In this document: in pieces, positions 51,401-63,135 of the stretch
How positions within the stretch are numbered: position 1 is the first letter of the stretch
Layout of the letters: every line of letters starts with the position of its first letter
Origin: Datnioides undecimradiatus
Taxonomy: Eukaryota; Chordata; Actinopteri; Lobotiformes; Datnioididae
Assembly (NCBI GenBank): GCA_008933995.1
Contig: WARS01000013.1
Span: 9,320,023-9,384,022, forward strand
Length of the DNA stretch: 64,000 nucleotides
Reading direction: 5' to 3'
Translations under genes and position numbers: made by a program
The notes under the pieces: generated by a model
Database searches by the model: none
Seen by the model: the letters and a program-made list of their open reading frames with translations, nothing else
What the model was told of the DNA's origin: nothing

Positions 51401-54400
51401 AGCAAATTACAACATACAGTCAATAATTCATACATTTGATAAGAAACAGTTGTGTAAAGTGTCAGAAGCTTTTTGGCTTGAGGTCCCTTTTTTAAAATAA
51501 GAAATGCAAGGAAACAAGAAATCCTTGGATGAGAAAAGACAAAATGTATTAGTATGTATGAGTTTTGGGAAGACTTACCTCCACCCATAGCACTAAATCA
51601 GATAAGCGTCAGGCCTCCCATTATGTCGTCATGGTGTTGATATAAATAAAAAAGCTCATCTCTGCTGTGGTTCACACACCTCAGTGTTTGGGAGTGTTCT
51701 GTGAATGCGTGGCATGTGCTGGATGTGGCACACCCAGCAGCACATGGGCAGGACAGCTCAGGCTACTGCGACAGATGAAAGTGACTCACAACACAGGGAA
51801 CAAACAGATGAAATCAAACTGGATCATACGCCATCTTTTACTGACACGCCCTTGGTGAGATGCAGTATTTATGACTGTCCAAGAAGCTACACTAGCAGAG
51901 AGAGGGCAGCGGAGTTATATCAGACAGATGTGCAACTTATTTTAATATTGGATATCTTTCTTTTTAAGCCTGCAGCTGCATGTAACACATCTTTTGGGGT
52001 TGTAGACTGCTGGCTGAAGCAGTTCTAAGAGTTTTAAGAGCTAGAATTTGACTAGATGCAACATGTGTACCAAAGGACAAAATGCATTTGAAGGCTGAAA
52101 AACTGCAATTTTTAGATCTTAATTTATTACCTGCCTAATGAATAATAATAATGACTTTCTGAAGTTTTTTGGAGGCAACACTGGTATTACTTTTATGCTT
52201 TTCACAGTAGCAGATTACTCAGGGAGCCTGCAGAATTTCTGTGTTTTTGTTGCTGCAATGATTTTTCTTGCCCCTTTGAAGGACACATACCAAGTTCACT
52301 CACATGGACTTGTATAGTGTCAACATAGTCTGTGTTTATTTTTGGTCGCGTTTGGGCCATGAAATGAACAGCAAATCTATCTCTCTCTCCCTCTCTCTCT
52401 TTCACTTACTCACTCACGCACACACACACGTAGCCTATGGTTTTCTCAGCCAGGCCCACTTTACAGACAATGAGATGAACAATAGCGTGATAGGTGTATC
52501 CTCTGATTCACTAAGTGCTCCTCATGCCTGAAGTATGTGAAAGTTGTGGTGTACAAAAATGATCCTTTAGAAACCTCCACCTTTAGTTTAGTCATGACAA
52601 ATATACAGCCAGAGGAATGATGTGGAAAACTGACCTCATAAATCCATGTCTGCCATTAAGGAATAGTAAATAAATAGTTTAATAATAAATACTATGTAAA
52701 ATGATGAGCTCTAACTAAAAAAGAAATTATATGACAGCAACTATTCTATTGATGCTGATAATGGCAAAAGTATTCGACATGCTAAGCTATTTTCACAGAT
52801 CGCTGAGAGCTGCATTAGTTGAAAACTTGTTTGTCCACTCTAATACTGAAAACTTGCTGGAAAAACTGCTTTCATTACCTCCAGGATGGGATAAAGGGTT
52901 AATTTTATGTTTATTGATGTTCTTGAGCCATGCTTCGCTTCTTGTGTCTGGGGTGTTTAAATATCAACAGTCTGGTGTTTCTTCTTTCCCTCACAGTCCT
53001 CAAGTTTTGACAGTTTTCAAGGGTTTGCTGTCCCAACACCCAAAGTCCCCCTCCTCCCACCAGTCAGTGGTCCGAAGGTCAATGGTTCAGGTGAGCATCT
53101 ACCTCCCACAAATATGTACTTTAAATTTAACATGACAAACAATAGATCTCTACTATTTACACTTTGATCTTTTGTGGTGCCTTTACTTGAACTCACTGAT
53201 GGATCATGGCAGTCAGATTGTCTCCATTGAGGGTTGAAAATACAGGGCAGGTAAATGTTTGTCAAGGCAATTGCTCAATAACCCTGCTGAATGTGTCCAA
53301 ACAACCATACCAGATGGAAACAATATTTACAGAATGGGAGTGTTTGCATTTATAGAAAGAAGTTTGTATCATTCCTTCTTAAATCTATTTAAGATGTTCA
53401 TCTTATCAGGCATTTTACCATTACATTGTGACAATTCTTGATGATCATCTAAATACCTACAATATTTTTGCTCACACATATTTTACTGGAGTAAACATGT
53501 CTGGACAAAGTTGAATCTAATCTGATGCATTTATTTATCTTCTTTTAGGATATCTAATTTTTAGTTGAGGTGAAATTGTTAATGTTGAATGGAAGCACTT
53601 GATCAAAACTACAATCAATCTAGAAATCTTATATCAAGACATGTTTAACATTTCTCAAATAGTCCTCAATACTTTTACAATATGGAAATCTTGAAAACAT
53701 GGGACAGACACTCAATGAAAGTTAAGTGCTTCTGCAGCATAATTTACAACAGCACTGGACTTTTATCTGTTATTCACCATCTTTTTTTTCCACAGTGGAT
53801 GGAGATCGTTTGTCCAATGGATCTGTTATATCTATGCCCGATCTCATGGAGGGGGAAATAATTGTTCCTCCTCCTCCCTCTATGGCACCTCCGCCTCCAC
53901 CAGGGACTTTTATCCCTCCTCCACCAGACTTCATGGGCGACCTAAACAGTCTAAACCTGGCAAACATTCAGCCTCCTTCCCTGCCGGCTCCAAAACTTAC
54001 TTCACCGACACTGTCGATGGGTCAGGAAGACTTAAGCTCATTAAAACCACCACCAATGGCTCCACCAAAGCCTCCCTCTACTTGCTCTAGTGGTTCAGCA
54101 TCATCCATACCCATTTCTAGTCCACCACCTGCCAAAGTTCCCGAACGTCCAAAATTTGCCCCACCACAACCACCTTCTGAAAAGCAGCACAAAACTTTTA
54201 AGACACCACCTCCAAAACCTATTAGGCTGTCCTCTATCTCCACTCTTGATTCCCCACCACAGACTCCTGCTCCACCTCCCCCCGTGCAGACACCCACACT
54301 ATCCACCTTCAATCCCCAAAACACAGCAAAGCTTTACAATATTCCCACAACTTCAGTCCTCAGTGGGTATGAGGACCGTGACACAAGACCAAAGCAGATG

Positions 54401-55957
54401 TTACTACTGGAGGATTCTGGATCTGTGAAATCTGCCCCAGTACTTGTCCAGGTGGACAGTAAAGCCCCTAAAGTGGCCACACCATCTAGACCACTTTCCA
54501 AAGAAATACAGGGGAACTTTCAAATTACCCAACCCTCTCCGTCATCTCTTCCTGAAACGATCAAGGAGGCTAAAACAGGGAATGTTTCAGTACCATCAGA
54601 AGAAGACAAACCTCTGCAACAGATGACACCACAGCTTCCAAAAGTAAACACTTTGTCAGCAAATTCAGAGCAGATCAAGGTCAAACCTGAAGGATCTCCA
54701 AGTCAAAGTCGCAAGTTCAGTCCATTATTAGATCGTAAACTACGCAATCTGAAGAGCAGCGAAACCAATGGGGCACGGGACGCACCTGTAGCTTCCCCAT
54801 TGGCTCTTTTAATGGCAGCAAAAAAAAGAGAGAAAGACAGATCGAGTCAATCTATATCACGGGAAAACAGCGCAAAGAGTGAGCCGCATAGTGCAAGCAT
54901 TGGCCCAAGTGACTCGAGTCCCAATTCTTTTATTGTCACCCCAAGGTCCACCTCATCCTCTTCTCTATCATCTCAAGATATAGTGCAGGAGAGTCCAAAA
55001 TCTGCCATTTCAGTGGAACACAAACCAACAATTCAGATTCCAGAAAAATCCAGCAGCCCTGCATTGGTTAAGGATCAGATGCAGGTTACTAGTCTAGATC
55101 AAAGTAGGATCGCTGCATCCTCAAGTGCAAACAACCTGTTCGCGCAGAAACAAAATGCAGAGCAAATACCCTCAAAGTCTCAATCCACACAGAATGAGGA
55201 CAACAAAGAGGATTCAAGTATGCCATTACTCCCGCCACCACCAGAGTTTGATGATTTTGATGACATCGTTGGACCACCCCCTTCCATGCCTCCACCTGAT
55301 CCTCCCATTAAGAAAGCCCAAACACCATCTGTGAGCCTTCTCCCTCCAGCTCATGTTCCACCTCCTCCTCCAAAACCTAAACCCCCAGCAGCTCCGAAAA
55401 TCCCACCCCCTGACACTGACGTCAAACCAAAACTGCAAATCCAGTCAAAACCCAAGGCAGCCCCTCCTCAGCTACCACCAACTCTTTCACCCAGTCAGGC
55501 CACACTCCTGAGCATCTTACAAAAGAAGATGTTGGAAATGGACCACAAGATGGTCCCAGTTAAGGAGGCAGAGTCCAGTTCTGATGACTGGGGTGCCCCC
55601 CTGTCTGATGAAGACAATAAGGTTCCTGTTGCCCCCAAGGCAACACCACAGAGCAAGAACTACCCTGTGGTCAACAAAGCAGCCCTGGACATGCGGGAGC
55701 TGGAGGGTAAAGTGGTCAGAAAACAGCAGGAGACATCCTCAGTCAAAGTTCCCAGCAGGTAAGGTTCCCATTGCTTAAATATGATACCTTTACTTCATGA
55801 GACATTTAACCCAGTGTTTAGGTACAGTTTCCACTCACATGAATATGTTCTTCTTTTCAGCAATGGACAGCCTTCAAAACATCAGTATGGTATGACCTTT
55901 ACAGTTAGGCCTGGAACCAAACAACCTATTACTCTTGTTAGTAAAGGGGAGTCTTAA
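48451..55957 (+). CDS. Proline-rich protein, fish homologue of human C6orf132
   Basis: Coding exons 48451-48529, 50841-50929, 52997-53090, 53796-55758 and 55861-55957 join to 773 codons plus TAA; most of the protein is in the 1,963-base fourth exon. Parallels with human C6orf132 run in the same order: ESGTASVRARP near the N-terminus (human ESGTATLKARP), FAVPTPKVP, a PPPPPSMAPPPPP-type block, SPLALLMAAKKRE at 421-433 (human SPMALLLAARQR), NSFIVTPR, LLPPPPEFDDFDD at 565-577, and the C-terminal TFTVRPGTKQPI (human TFTVRPGTRHPI). The rest is low-complexity Pro/Ser, likely disordered. No signal peptide, membrane segment or catalytic domain was seen. Function is unknown; polyproline tracts suggest SH3, EVH1 or profilin binding (inference). 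The neighbouring GCAP gene mirrors human 6p21. Confidence 0.9.
52380..52432. repeat. CT-rich and CA microsatellite tract
   Basis: CTCTCTCTCC-type repeats run into CACGCACACACACACG in intron 2 of the C6orf132 homologue. Confidence 0.8.
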
Positions 55958-58322
55958 TGAGACATGGAAGACAGCTGTCCTTCTATGTAGCACACATTAC
56001 ATGTGATTGGACAGTGTGATTTTCCATCAGAAGGAATGGGGAACAAAGCACTTTGAACTAATGAGTTACAAAAATGTGGCTATACATATGTTACGGAAGT
56101 CTCACAACAATGGTCTACTCAGTTCTGAATGTTAATTGTCTGAATGTATTGCTCAGTCTCTGGAGAACGAAATGTCAACTATTATCGCCTCTGGTTTTGA
56201 AGAGTCACAGACAGGTGGATCATTTTTTTTTAAAAGGCTTTTATTTGGTTGCTGCTGTAGTGGTTTGTGCTGCATCTGTCACCTGCATATCCAGTGCTTT
56301 TAATCAGTCTCAGTGCCACATGGGTAATAAGTAGTCATAGCATAAGAAAATTCAATTAAAAAAATGTTTTATGCTTAAGCTGGTCATAACTATAAAGTGT
56401 ATGCTGAGTGAAAATGAATCCACAATATTCAGTCATTTGTTGTAAAGTCTTCACCAGATGGATCAGTAACCTTGATTGTAAAAACACAATAATAATGTAC
56501 AATGTAATTCTTATGGTTCATGCTGTAATGACTGTTCACTGTTACATGTACATTATGTAGGTCCATTGCAACAAAGCTAACAGTTAAGTGTCAGAGTGTT
56601 TGTTTTGCAGGAGGATTGTTTCTCATATTTATTGATCTATGACATATTTGATCTTCTGTATAATAGTTATTCTACTGCAGTAAAAAACTGCATCATTGTG
56701 TAATGTTGTTATACTGTACATATTGTTTGTATAACATTAAAAGAGAACTTAGATATTAAGATGTAGTTTTATGTACACGTAAAGGTTGTACAATCAAAAT
56801 TTTTAAACTATTGGTTTTAAAGTCATTTAAAGTAAGCAGAGATGTTAATCTACACCAAATGTTGGCCAACAACTCATGAACTGGAAAAATAAATCCAACC
56901 AGTAATTGAATGACTATTACTGAGCTTTTGTGTGAATATCAAGACGGATCAGACAAGAAAAGGCAGGTAATGATTGGGCGTGCACATGAGAAAGAAGTTA
57001 AAGTATCATGACAGTCATGCTGCAGTTTATACAATTCAAGAATAGGTAAGCACTAAGATTTTATAAACAAGAACCTAAATGGATATTTACTTGACAAGTT
57101 ACTTGATTGAATCCCATACAATAAATTGTCTACCAATTAAATAGATCATCTTTTTTTAAACTGGCATTTTGTCATTCAAGGATCAAGCGGCTGCTGATGT
57201 CAGTTTGTGAATTATTTAGGGCTTAAGTTAGAACCCAATAGACTTTCTTAATAAAATGCATTAAAAAGCTAATTACATGTCAGTTCAGAAATTTCATATG
57301 CAAAGTGAATCACAGGGATTCTACAACTTTGCTATTACTACATTTACAGTGACGCAAGAAGTAGCTATTTCTGATAATTGCACCACCTACAGTAATGCCA
57401 AGGTGCTGCCCATGTATTTTTTCAATAGAAAGAAAATGATACTGAAGAGCTGCATCATAAACCAAAGGTCATTTCTCCTTCTTCAGAGATATTGGTAATT
57501 CATATTATGGAAACACAATATGCCACTGTTGTGGGCCTGACTGTTCAATAGCTTCAATGCTTTGTCTGAACATCAATTAATAATACCATTATGGCAAAGT
57601 ATTTTATATTGACCACGACACATTTTGTTGGTGCCATGTGAAAATAATTATAGTAATGCCTGTCTGCAACGTCACGTCACAGATTTGTAATGACAGCATA
57701 CCTGCCAGTCACTGTGCAAATCACACAAGTAATCTTGTTAACTTCTGAGCTGCCAGCCCACACTTGTCACACATAAACACATAACACACTATCCTCTTTT
57801 GACCCAGCAGTGGGTAAATGGGGTCTGCCTCAGTCACATGGTTTTATCAGTATACAGTATATGGATTTTACATTAACCATCATAAACACAATGTGACATC
57901 TTGGTAACTTTCAAACTACAATAGCAAACTTAAGTAGTCTTGCAGTTGTCAACATATGACATAATCCAGGAAACACAAAGAAATGTTAAAATGCTTTTGC
58001 TATTAGAACATTGTTACCTTTAATGTAAAATTATGCAATACAAATGGGGTGCCTGAAGTATAGGTAGACATGGAAATACTGTACTGAGGTGAACAGTGAG
58101 AGTTTGTATTGTAAAGTAGAACAGTAATGCACCAAGACCAGAAGTGGGAAAGCTCAAGTCCAAATATCATGCATGTGTCTGGAGTATTATAGGACAATGA
58201 AACACCTTAATCCATATTTCCCATTTTCATTTTCTTAGATACACATTGACACCCCTCAAAAAGGGGGGAAAGTACTTATTTCTAGACTGTGCTCTTCAAG
58301 TGTGTATGAGCATCTACTGCGT
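55958..58322. other. 3' UTR of the C6orf132 homologue and convergent spacer to wdr77
   Basis: No exon was seen between the two stops. Plausible + strand poly(A) signals are ATTAAA at 56736-56741 and AATAAA at 56888-56893. A minus-strand ATTAAA (TTTAAT at 58019-58024) could end wdr77. The remainder is AT-rich and unremarkable. Confidence 0.5.
56888..56893 (+). terminator. Poly(A) signal candidate for the C6orf132 homologue
   Basis: Canonical AATAAA about 930 bases after the stop, preceded by a variant ATTAAA at 56736-56741. Confidence 0.5.
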
Positions 58323-60942
58323 CTAAGAGGATGGGTTGGGAGCTCCAGCAGTTGAACCCACTGTATGGTGAAGCACAAGGTGATCCCAGCCTACTGTTGT
58401 GAGATTGTTAGAGCTACCGTGGAGCCAGCACACACCTTTGACAAAGTCCTGGTGTCGCTGATCTCGAAGTCTACAGAAAAAGAATACATGATAAGTATTT
58501 TTAAATGGAACAGGAGATTAACCAGGTTATTTAGTGTAAAGTGTACAGACTCACATTTCTTGGAGTTCAGAGTTCAAAACCACGAGGGAACAATCATCAC
58601 TGATGGAGGCTAGCATTGAGGCACTGGGATAGAATGAAAAAGGCATTTAAGTTTTGTAGAGGAGCAATATAAGAGTTAATGATAATACTAGGATTCATGT
58701 TTACCTATGAGGAGAGAAGGCGAGCCCATTAACTCTGCGCCTGTGGACAGTCTCCATCCTGGTTGGCTCTGTTCCCAGGAAATCCTTCACAGTCACTCTG
58801 CCCAATTCATCGCCTGAGGCACAATAAGCACGGTCAAACATGGAGGGGCTGTTAACATCTCTTTTAATCATTTATCTACTATGGGGCCTTACCAAAAGCA
58901 ATGGTGCTTCTGTGGTGAGGGTGCCAAGCTACAGTGGTAGGAGAGCAGCTGGGTGACTCTACATCTGAGACAAAACAAAAACAGCAATTGAATTATCAAA
59001 AAAAATGTCTCTTAACAATATGTAATGCCATTACATTACCTTGTCAGACTATTAGACTCTAGGATCAGCAGTTACAAGATAAATGCTTGTTAAATCTGCC
59101 AGACAAACCAGTACTTGGTAGCTGCTTAGACTCCTATCTGTCAGCAACATGAATTTCCTCTTTAGTAACAATCATTCCAGTCCTGTCAACAGGCACACAA
59201 GAGATGTCTGAACCTGATAGTTTAAGCTAGGACGTATTGCTCACCTATTCTAGAGGCAGGTTTGTTTGGCTTCCTCCTGTCCCACATCAGTACACGACCA
59301 TCCTGAGGAATGGAGACAACAACTATTTGAGTCTAAATTAAGACAAGTGTAATCTCAGTTTTCTTCTGTTAACACAAGAAGAAAATCCATTCATCCTTAC
59401 TGATACACACATTAACACAGCAGGTGTACCAAAAAGGATTTACTTCAGTTATTGAATAAGTGGTGTGTTTACAGCAATGTGTGCAAAATGTTCATCAGTA
59501 TCGTACTTGACCACAGGAGATGAAGAGTGACTCCTCTGTAGGACTACAGGCAACACAACTGACTGGCTGTGTGTGCACTGAAGGAAGAAGACATTAAAGA
59601 GACATGTTAATTTGAGATTTTAACCGTCTTTATAAAAAAACATTTCCATATTTTTTTGAGATATTTCATTTAGAGTGACACCGCTGAAGCCTATTCAGCA
59701 TTTTTATCTACTAAAGCCACACACCAAATATAAAATCTTATTAACACTTCAAGCGATCAAAATCAGCTCGGGAAATCAGTCTTACAAACATAAAATTCAA
59801 ACTTCCACTGAATATAATTTGAATGGTCAAAAAAATAAATTACACTGTGAGCAATTTAATGATCCGCTTACCATTGTAGGTAGTGACAACAGTCTCCTGA
59901 GTGAGATCCCATACTTTAATCCTGTAGTGAACAAAGTGAAAAAGATGTGTTATATTTAGGTAAAGAGGAAAAATAACTAATCAGAAAAATAGTGACAAAC
60001 TTTAAAACATGAACAATCAAGATGTTTTTGATCTGCAATTGTATGTGTGTAGTGTAAAATCTGGATCTAACCGACAGTCCATGCTGCCAGTGACAGCACT
60101 GCTTGCTCCAGCAACTGGGCTCACTGAGGTGACAATATGGTCGTGATCATGTCTAGTAAAGCGATTCACCAGCAGACGTTCATCTTCTGCCAGTTCCCAG
60201 AGCTCCAAGGCACCTGCACAGGAACCAGTCAAACAAGATCCTGTTTAACACATAAATCTAAAACCAGTGCTTCATTCATATTTGCTGTAAATCTGCTTCT
60301 TACCCGAGTCTGATGCAACAACAACAGCCTTTTCTGATACCCATTTGACATCTGTCACCCCAGCTTCAGTCTGCACACCAGCTTTGCAGAGCTCTTCATT
60401 GGGGGCCTTCAAAGGGTCACTGTAGATCCAAACAGATCCCTGCCAGCTCCTGCCACTGAGGCTGGAGGCACCAAGTAGCAGGGTGCCATCTGGAAAGAGA
60501 ATGAGAAAAAGGAGGAAAAACCCCTGTATTTAGATGCTGCCTTGACAGATGAATGAACCAATTTGATTTCAGTTTGATTTCAATGTGGCTAGCGGCGTGT
60601 TCACAGACTCCTCTATATTTAGAGTCAGAAATGGAATTTGTTTTTACATGCTTCCTTGCCATGTATCTAGCCGCGCTGCTGAGCATGTACACAACTTCTG
60701 TAAACAATTTATTCGACATTTTGGCGGACTGTATTTACACTAATTTACCAGGATCACTGCAAATCAGTAGAGATGTAAGCAAGTTTAGACTAATAACTAA
60801 CAAACTCCACCACGTGTTCACCTGTGAAACCTTCAGCTAGCTTATCTTGTTACATACCTGCTCTGTACTGCGCCGAGCATAGGTGCCTCTCCATGCAGGC
60901 TGGGGCATTGGGGGGTATGTTCCACCGGTTTTCCTTGATCAT
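58323..60942 (-). CDS. wdr77: WD repeat protein 77 (methylosome protein 50), 10 exons
   Basis: WDR77/MEP50 is the obligate partner of PRMT5 in the arginine methylosome, which symmetrically dimethylates Sm proteins and histones. Exons: 60858-60942, 60304-60489, 60072-60213, 59872-59921, 59507-59577, 59245-59302, 58893-58964, 58705-58813, 58555-58623, 58323-58470, giving 329 codons plus TAG (human about 342). Conserved blocks include [74 protein letters not shown], the [18 protein letters not shown] blade and the C-terminal [12 protein letters not shown]. The WD dipeptides fit a seven-bladed propeller. The N-terminus is shorter than human. ATG at 60942 is the only in-frame start just before the conserved WNIPPNAPA. 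Confidence 0.96.
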
Positions 60943-61200
60943 GCTAGTATCCACCGCACTTTTCATTCAAACAATACGTTTGGGTTTCTCAGTGGGATTT
61001 TCCAAACAACTTCAGCGCTTTTTACGTTAGCTAGCTAGCGCCACAGTTTGCTTGCAGACACCACAGTTTTCGTCTATAGTTTATTTGGAAACGCTAATTA
61101 ATCGTATTTTACAATAATTGTAACGTAGCTAGAGTTACGTTTCAACAACAAATGAACTGGTGAACGGCAACACATGGGACCGATGAGAACACACTTCCTG
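60943..61200 (-). promoter_or_regulatory. wdr77: wdr77 promoter region with an ETS-type site
   Basis: The region lacks a TATA box. A CACTTCCTG ETS site (CAGGAAGTG on the gene's strand) lies at about 61192-61200, typical of housekeeping promoters. The transcription start is probably within about 200 bases upstream of the ATG. Confidence 0.45.
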
Positions 61201-61208
61201 CTCCGGGT

Positions 61209-61311
61209 TTCTTCTTCTTCGTCGCTATTCGTTGCCTTCTTCTTCTTCTTCTTCTCCTCCTTCTTCTTCTTCTGCTGCTGCCTCGGCTTCTTCCTCTTCT
61301 TCTTATTTTAA
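61209..61311. repeat. CTT/GAA trinucleotide microsatellite, imperfect
   Basis: About 100 bases of CTT with CTG and CTC interruptions lie just upstream of the wdr77 promoter. The arginine-rich minus-strand open frame here is a repeat translation, not a gene. Confidence 0.95.
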
Positions 61312-62590
61312 AAGGCACTTTGGCAAACAACTTAATGGTACAATACCGCCACCAACTGCGCTGGAGTGTGGATCAGAATAACGACACCTGAAAAAAAGTT
61401 TTATATTCTTCCCAACAAATTAGTTTTCTTTACGTAGTGGAAGACAATTTGATAGCACCTGTTTGAATTGTTTTCTATTATTATTATTGTTATTATTTTC
61501 TTTTATTATTATTCTATTAAATCGAGTTGTATTTTTATTTTTCATAATTTTTGTCTTCTCTCCAACTCATATTTTTGCATTATTACAGGCTCCGATATTC
61601 ATTGCCTTTTCTTCTTTTTCGTCCTCTTCGGTCCTTCTTCTTTTTTAAAGGTTGAAAGCAATTGGTGACCTCGACGGCGCATTACCGCCATCTCCTGGGG
61701 TTAATTAGATAGTATCCAGCTGGTTAGATTTGATTAGTGTAATTGATTTAATTCGATTCTGTCATAAAGAACATATACATAATGGACTTGTAACTGTTTA
61801 TTAAAAATGAAATAAAGAAGAGAGGAATAAATGATTACTGGAACTGAGACATGTGAACAAAACAAAAATGTGAAAGTTAAAATACTGGTCCTAAATCAGA
61901 ATCAGCTTTATTTAGCAACAAAGAGTGCTCATTGGTCGTTAATTGTAATCTCATTATTTTTTATTTAGCTGTTTAATGTTATAGTGCAGCTGGTCACTGT
62001 CTTCAACACAGACCTTGTGTGTGACACAATAGCACCTCAGCTATTGTCCCTGTTTTATATTAAAATCAGTTCTGATCAACTTGAGATAGGCTATTAGTAA
62101 AAAAAACAAAACAAAACAATACAAAAACAAAAACCCAAAACATTCTTCCAGCTCAGTCGTGGGTTTTTTGTCATTTAAAATTTTCAGAATGAGCTAAGTG
62201 GCAGACCGCAGTAGTAATTGTTTCCAGCAGAACCTGTGAAATACTAAATAAACGCACAACATGGTTTGGAGCAAGTATCTTGCCTATACAACTGACCATT
62301 TGACCAGTGTAGCAGATGTATTATGCTCTAGTGAGCTGAAGTGGTTTTCAGCCGAAAGGAGTAGGTTTAATGGCGAAGTTGGTGTGTAAAATTCACTTCA
62401 ACTAACAGGAACTCAGTGACATCCCGAGTGTAGGTTTTATTTTTTAAATAAAGTCACTATTTTTAAACACTAAAACAGTCACTACCCCGTAATCTGCCTA
62501 TCGTACGAGTCACGTATTAAAGTGAAAAGAGGGGGAATATTTGCCGGGTTTATGTGAAACACATTTATTGATACGTCGAAACTGTGTATG
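61312..62590. other. Spacer between divergent promoters
   Basis: No gene was recognised. There is an ATT/TTA-rich tract at about 61475-61520. A fragment AATCAGAATCAGCTTTATTT at about 61898-61917 resembles a common fish retroposon piece. An A-rich AAACAAAAC tract lies at about 62098-62140. Confidence 0.5.
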
Positions 62591-62599
62591 CTTTTATTT

Positions 62600-63135
62600 T
62601 GAAGAAGAAGAAACGGAAGTGACAGTTGGACGCTGGTCAGCTTCACACTTGTGCCCCTCTGTCCAAAATCGATAAGTGATTGGTTTTCTTGATGGTAAAG
62701 ATTGTGTGGGTCTAGTAACGTGCCCACAGAAGGTAAGCGCACAGCTACGCCAGGTGGACTCAACTATAAACAGAAATATTCTCCATCGGAGTGTCGTCGT
62801 CGCTGCACTTCACGGTAGCTTTGTAACGTTAGACGCTGTTACGGTGATGCCTTTGTTTCGGCTCTAACTAGGTGATGTCGAAAGGCTAACCGTTAACCGT
62901 AGCTAACGTTAGCCGCCAGAGGGTCCGTACCTGTCCGCGCGGGGTGACAGGTACGTGGACAGCTGCTGCTCTGAGTGCTAGCTGACCCGCCGAGGACTGC
63001 ACACCAGACTGACCGCAGTCTGTGCGCAGCTAGTCAGGAGACATTGGAGGGAGCGGTTAACATGTTTGGTTAGTTAAAGCTCCAGACGTGCCAGCATCAC
63101 TGTGCCCGCCGTTACACAAGCCTGTGCAGGTGATA
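62600..63135 (+). promoter_or_regulatory. CpG-rich promoter and probable non-coding 5' exon of a gene beyond the window
   Basis: A consensus ETS/GABP site (CGGAAGT, 62614-62620) precedes a CpG-rich block to about 63130. Good splice donors follow (CAGAAG|GTAAGC at about 62734; CTGTGCAG|GTGATA near 63130). ATGs in the block open only very short frames, so coding should begin in a later exon. The human neighbour divergent from WDR77 is ATP5PB, as I recall, but no ATP5PB coding sequence is visible here, so the gene is not named. Confidence 0.45.

Noticed and set aside
54022-54324. Glycine-rich open frame on the minus strand
   Set aside because: It is the complement of proline-rich coding sequence in the C6orf132 homologue.
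61142-61330. Poly-arginine open frame on the minus strand
   Set aside because: It is produced by the CTT/CTG simple repeat.
62482-62763. 93-codon open frame on the minus strand near the window end
   Set aside because: It has no recognisable similarity and overlaps the CpG-rich promoter and ETS site of the opposite strand.
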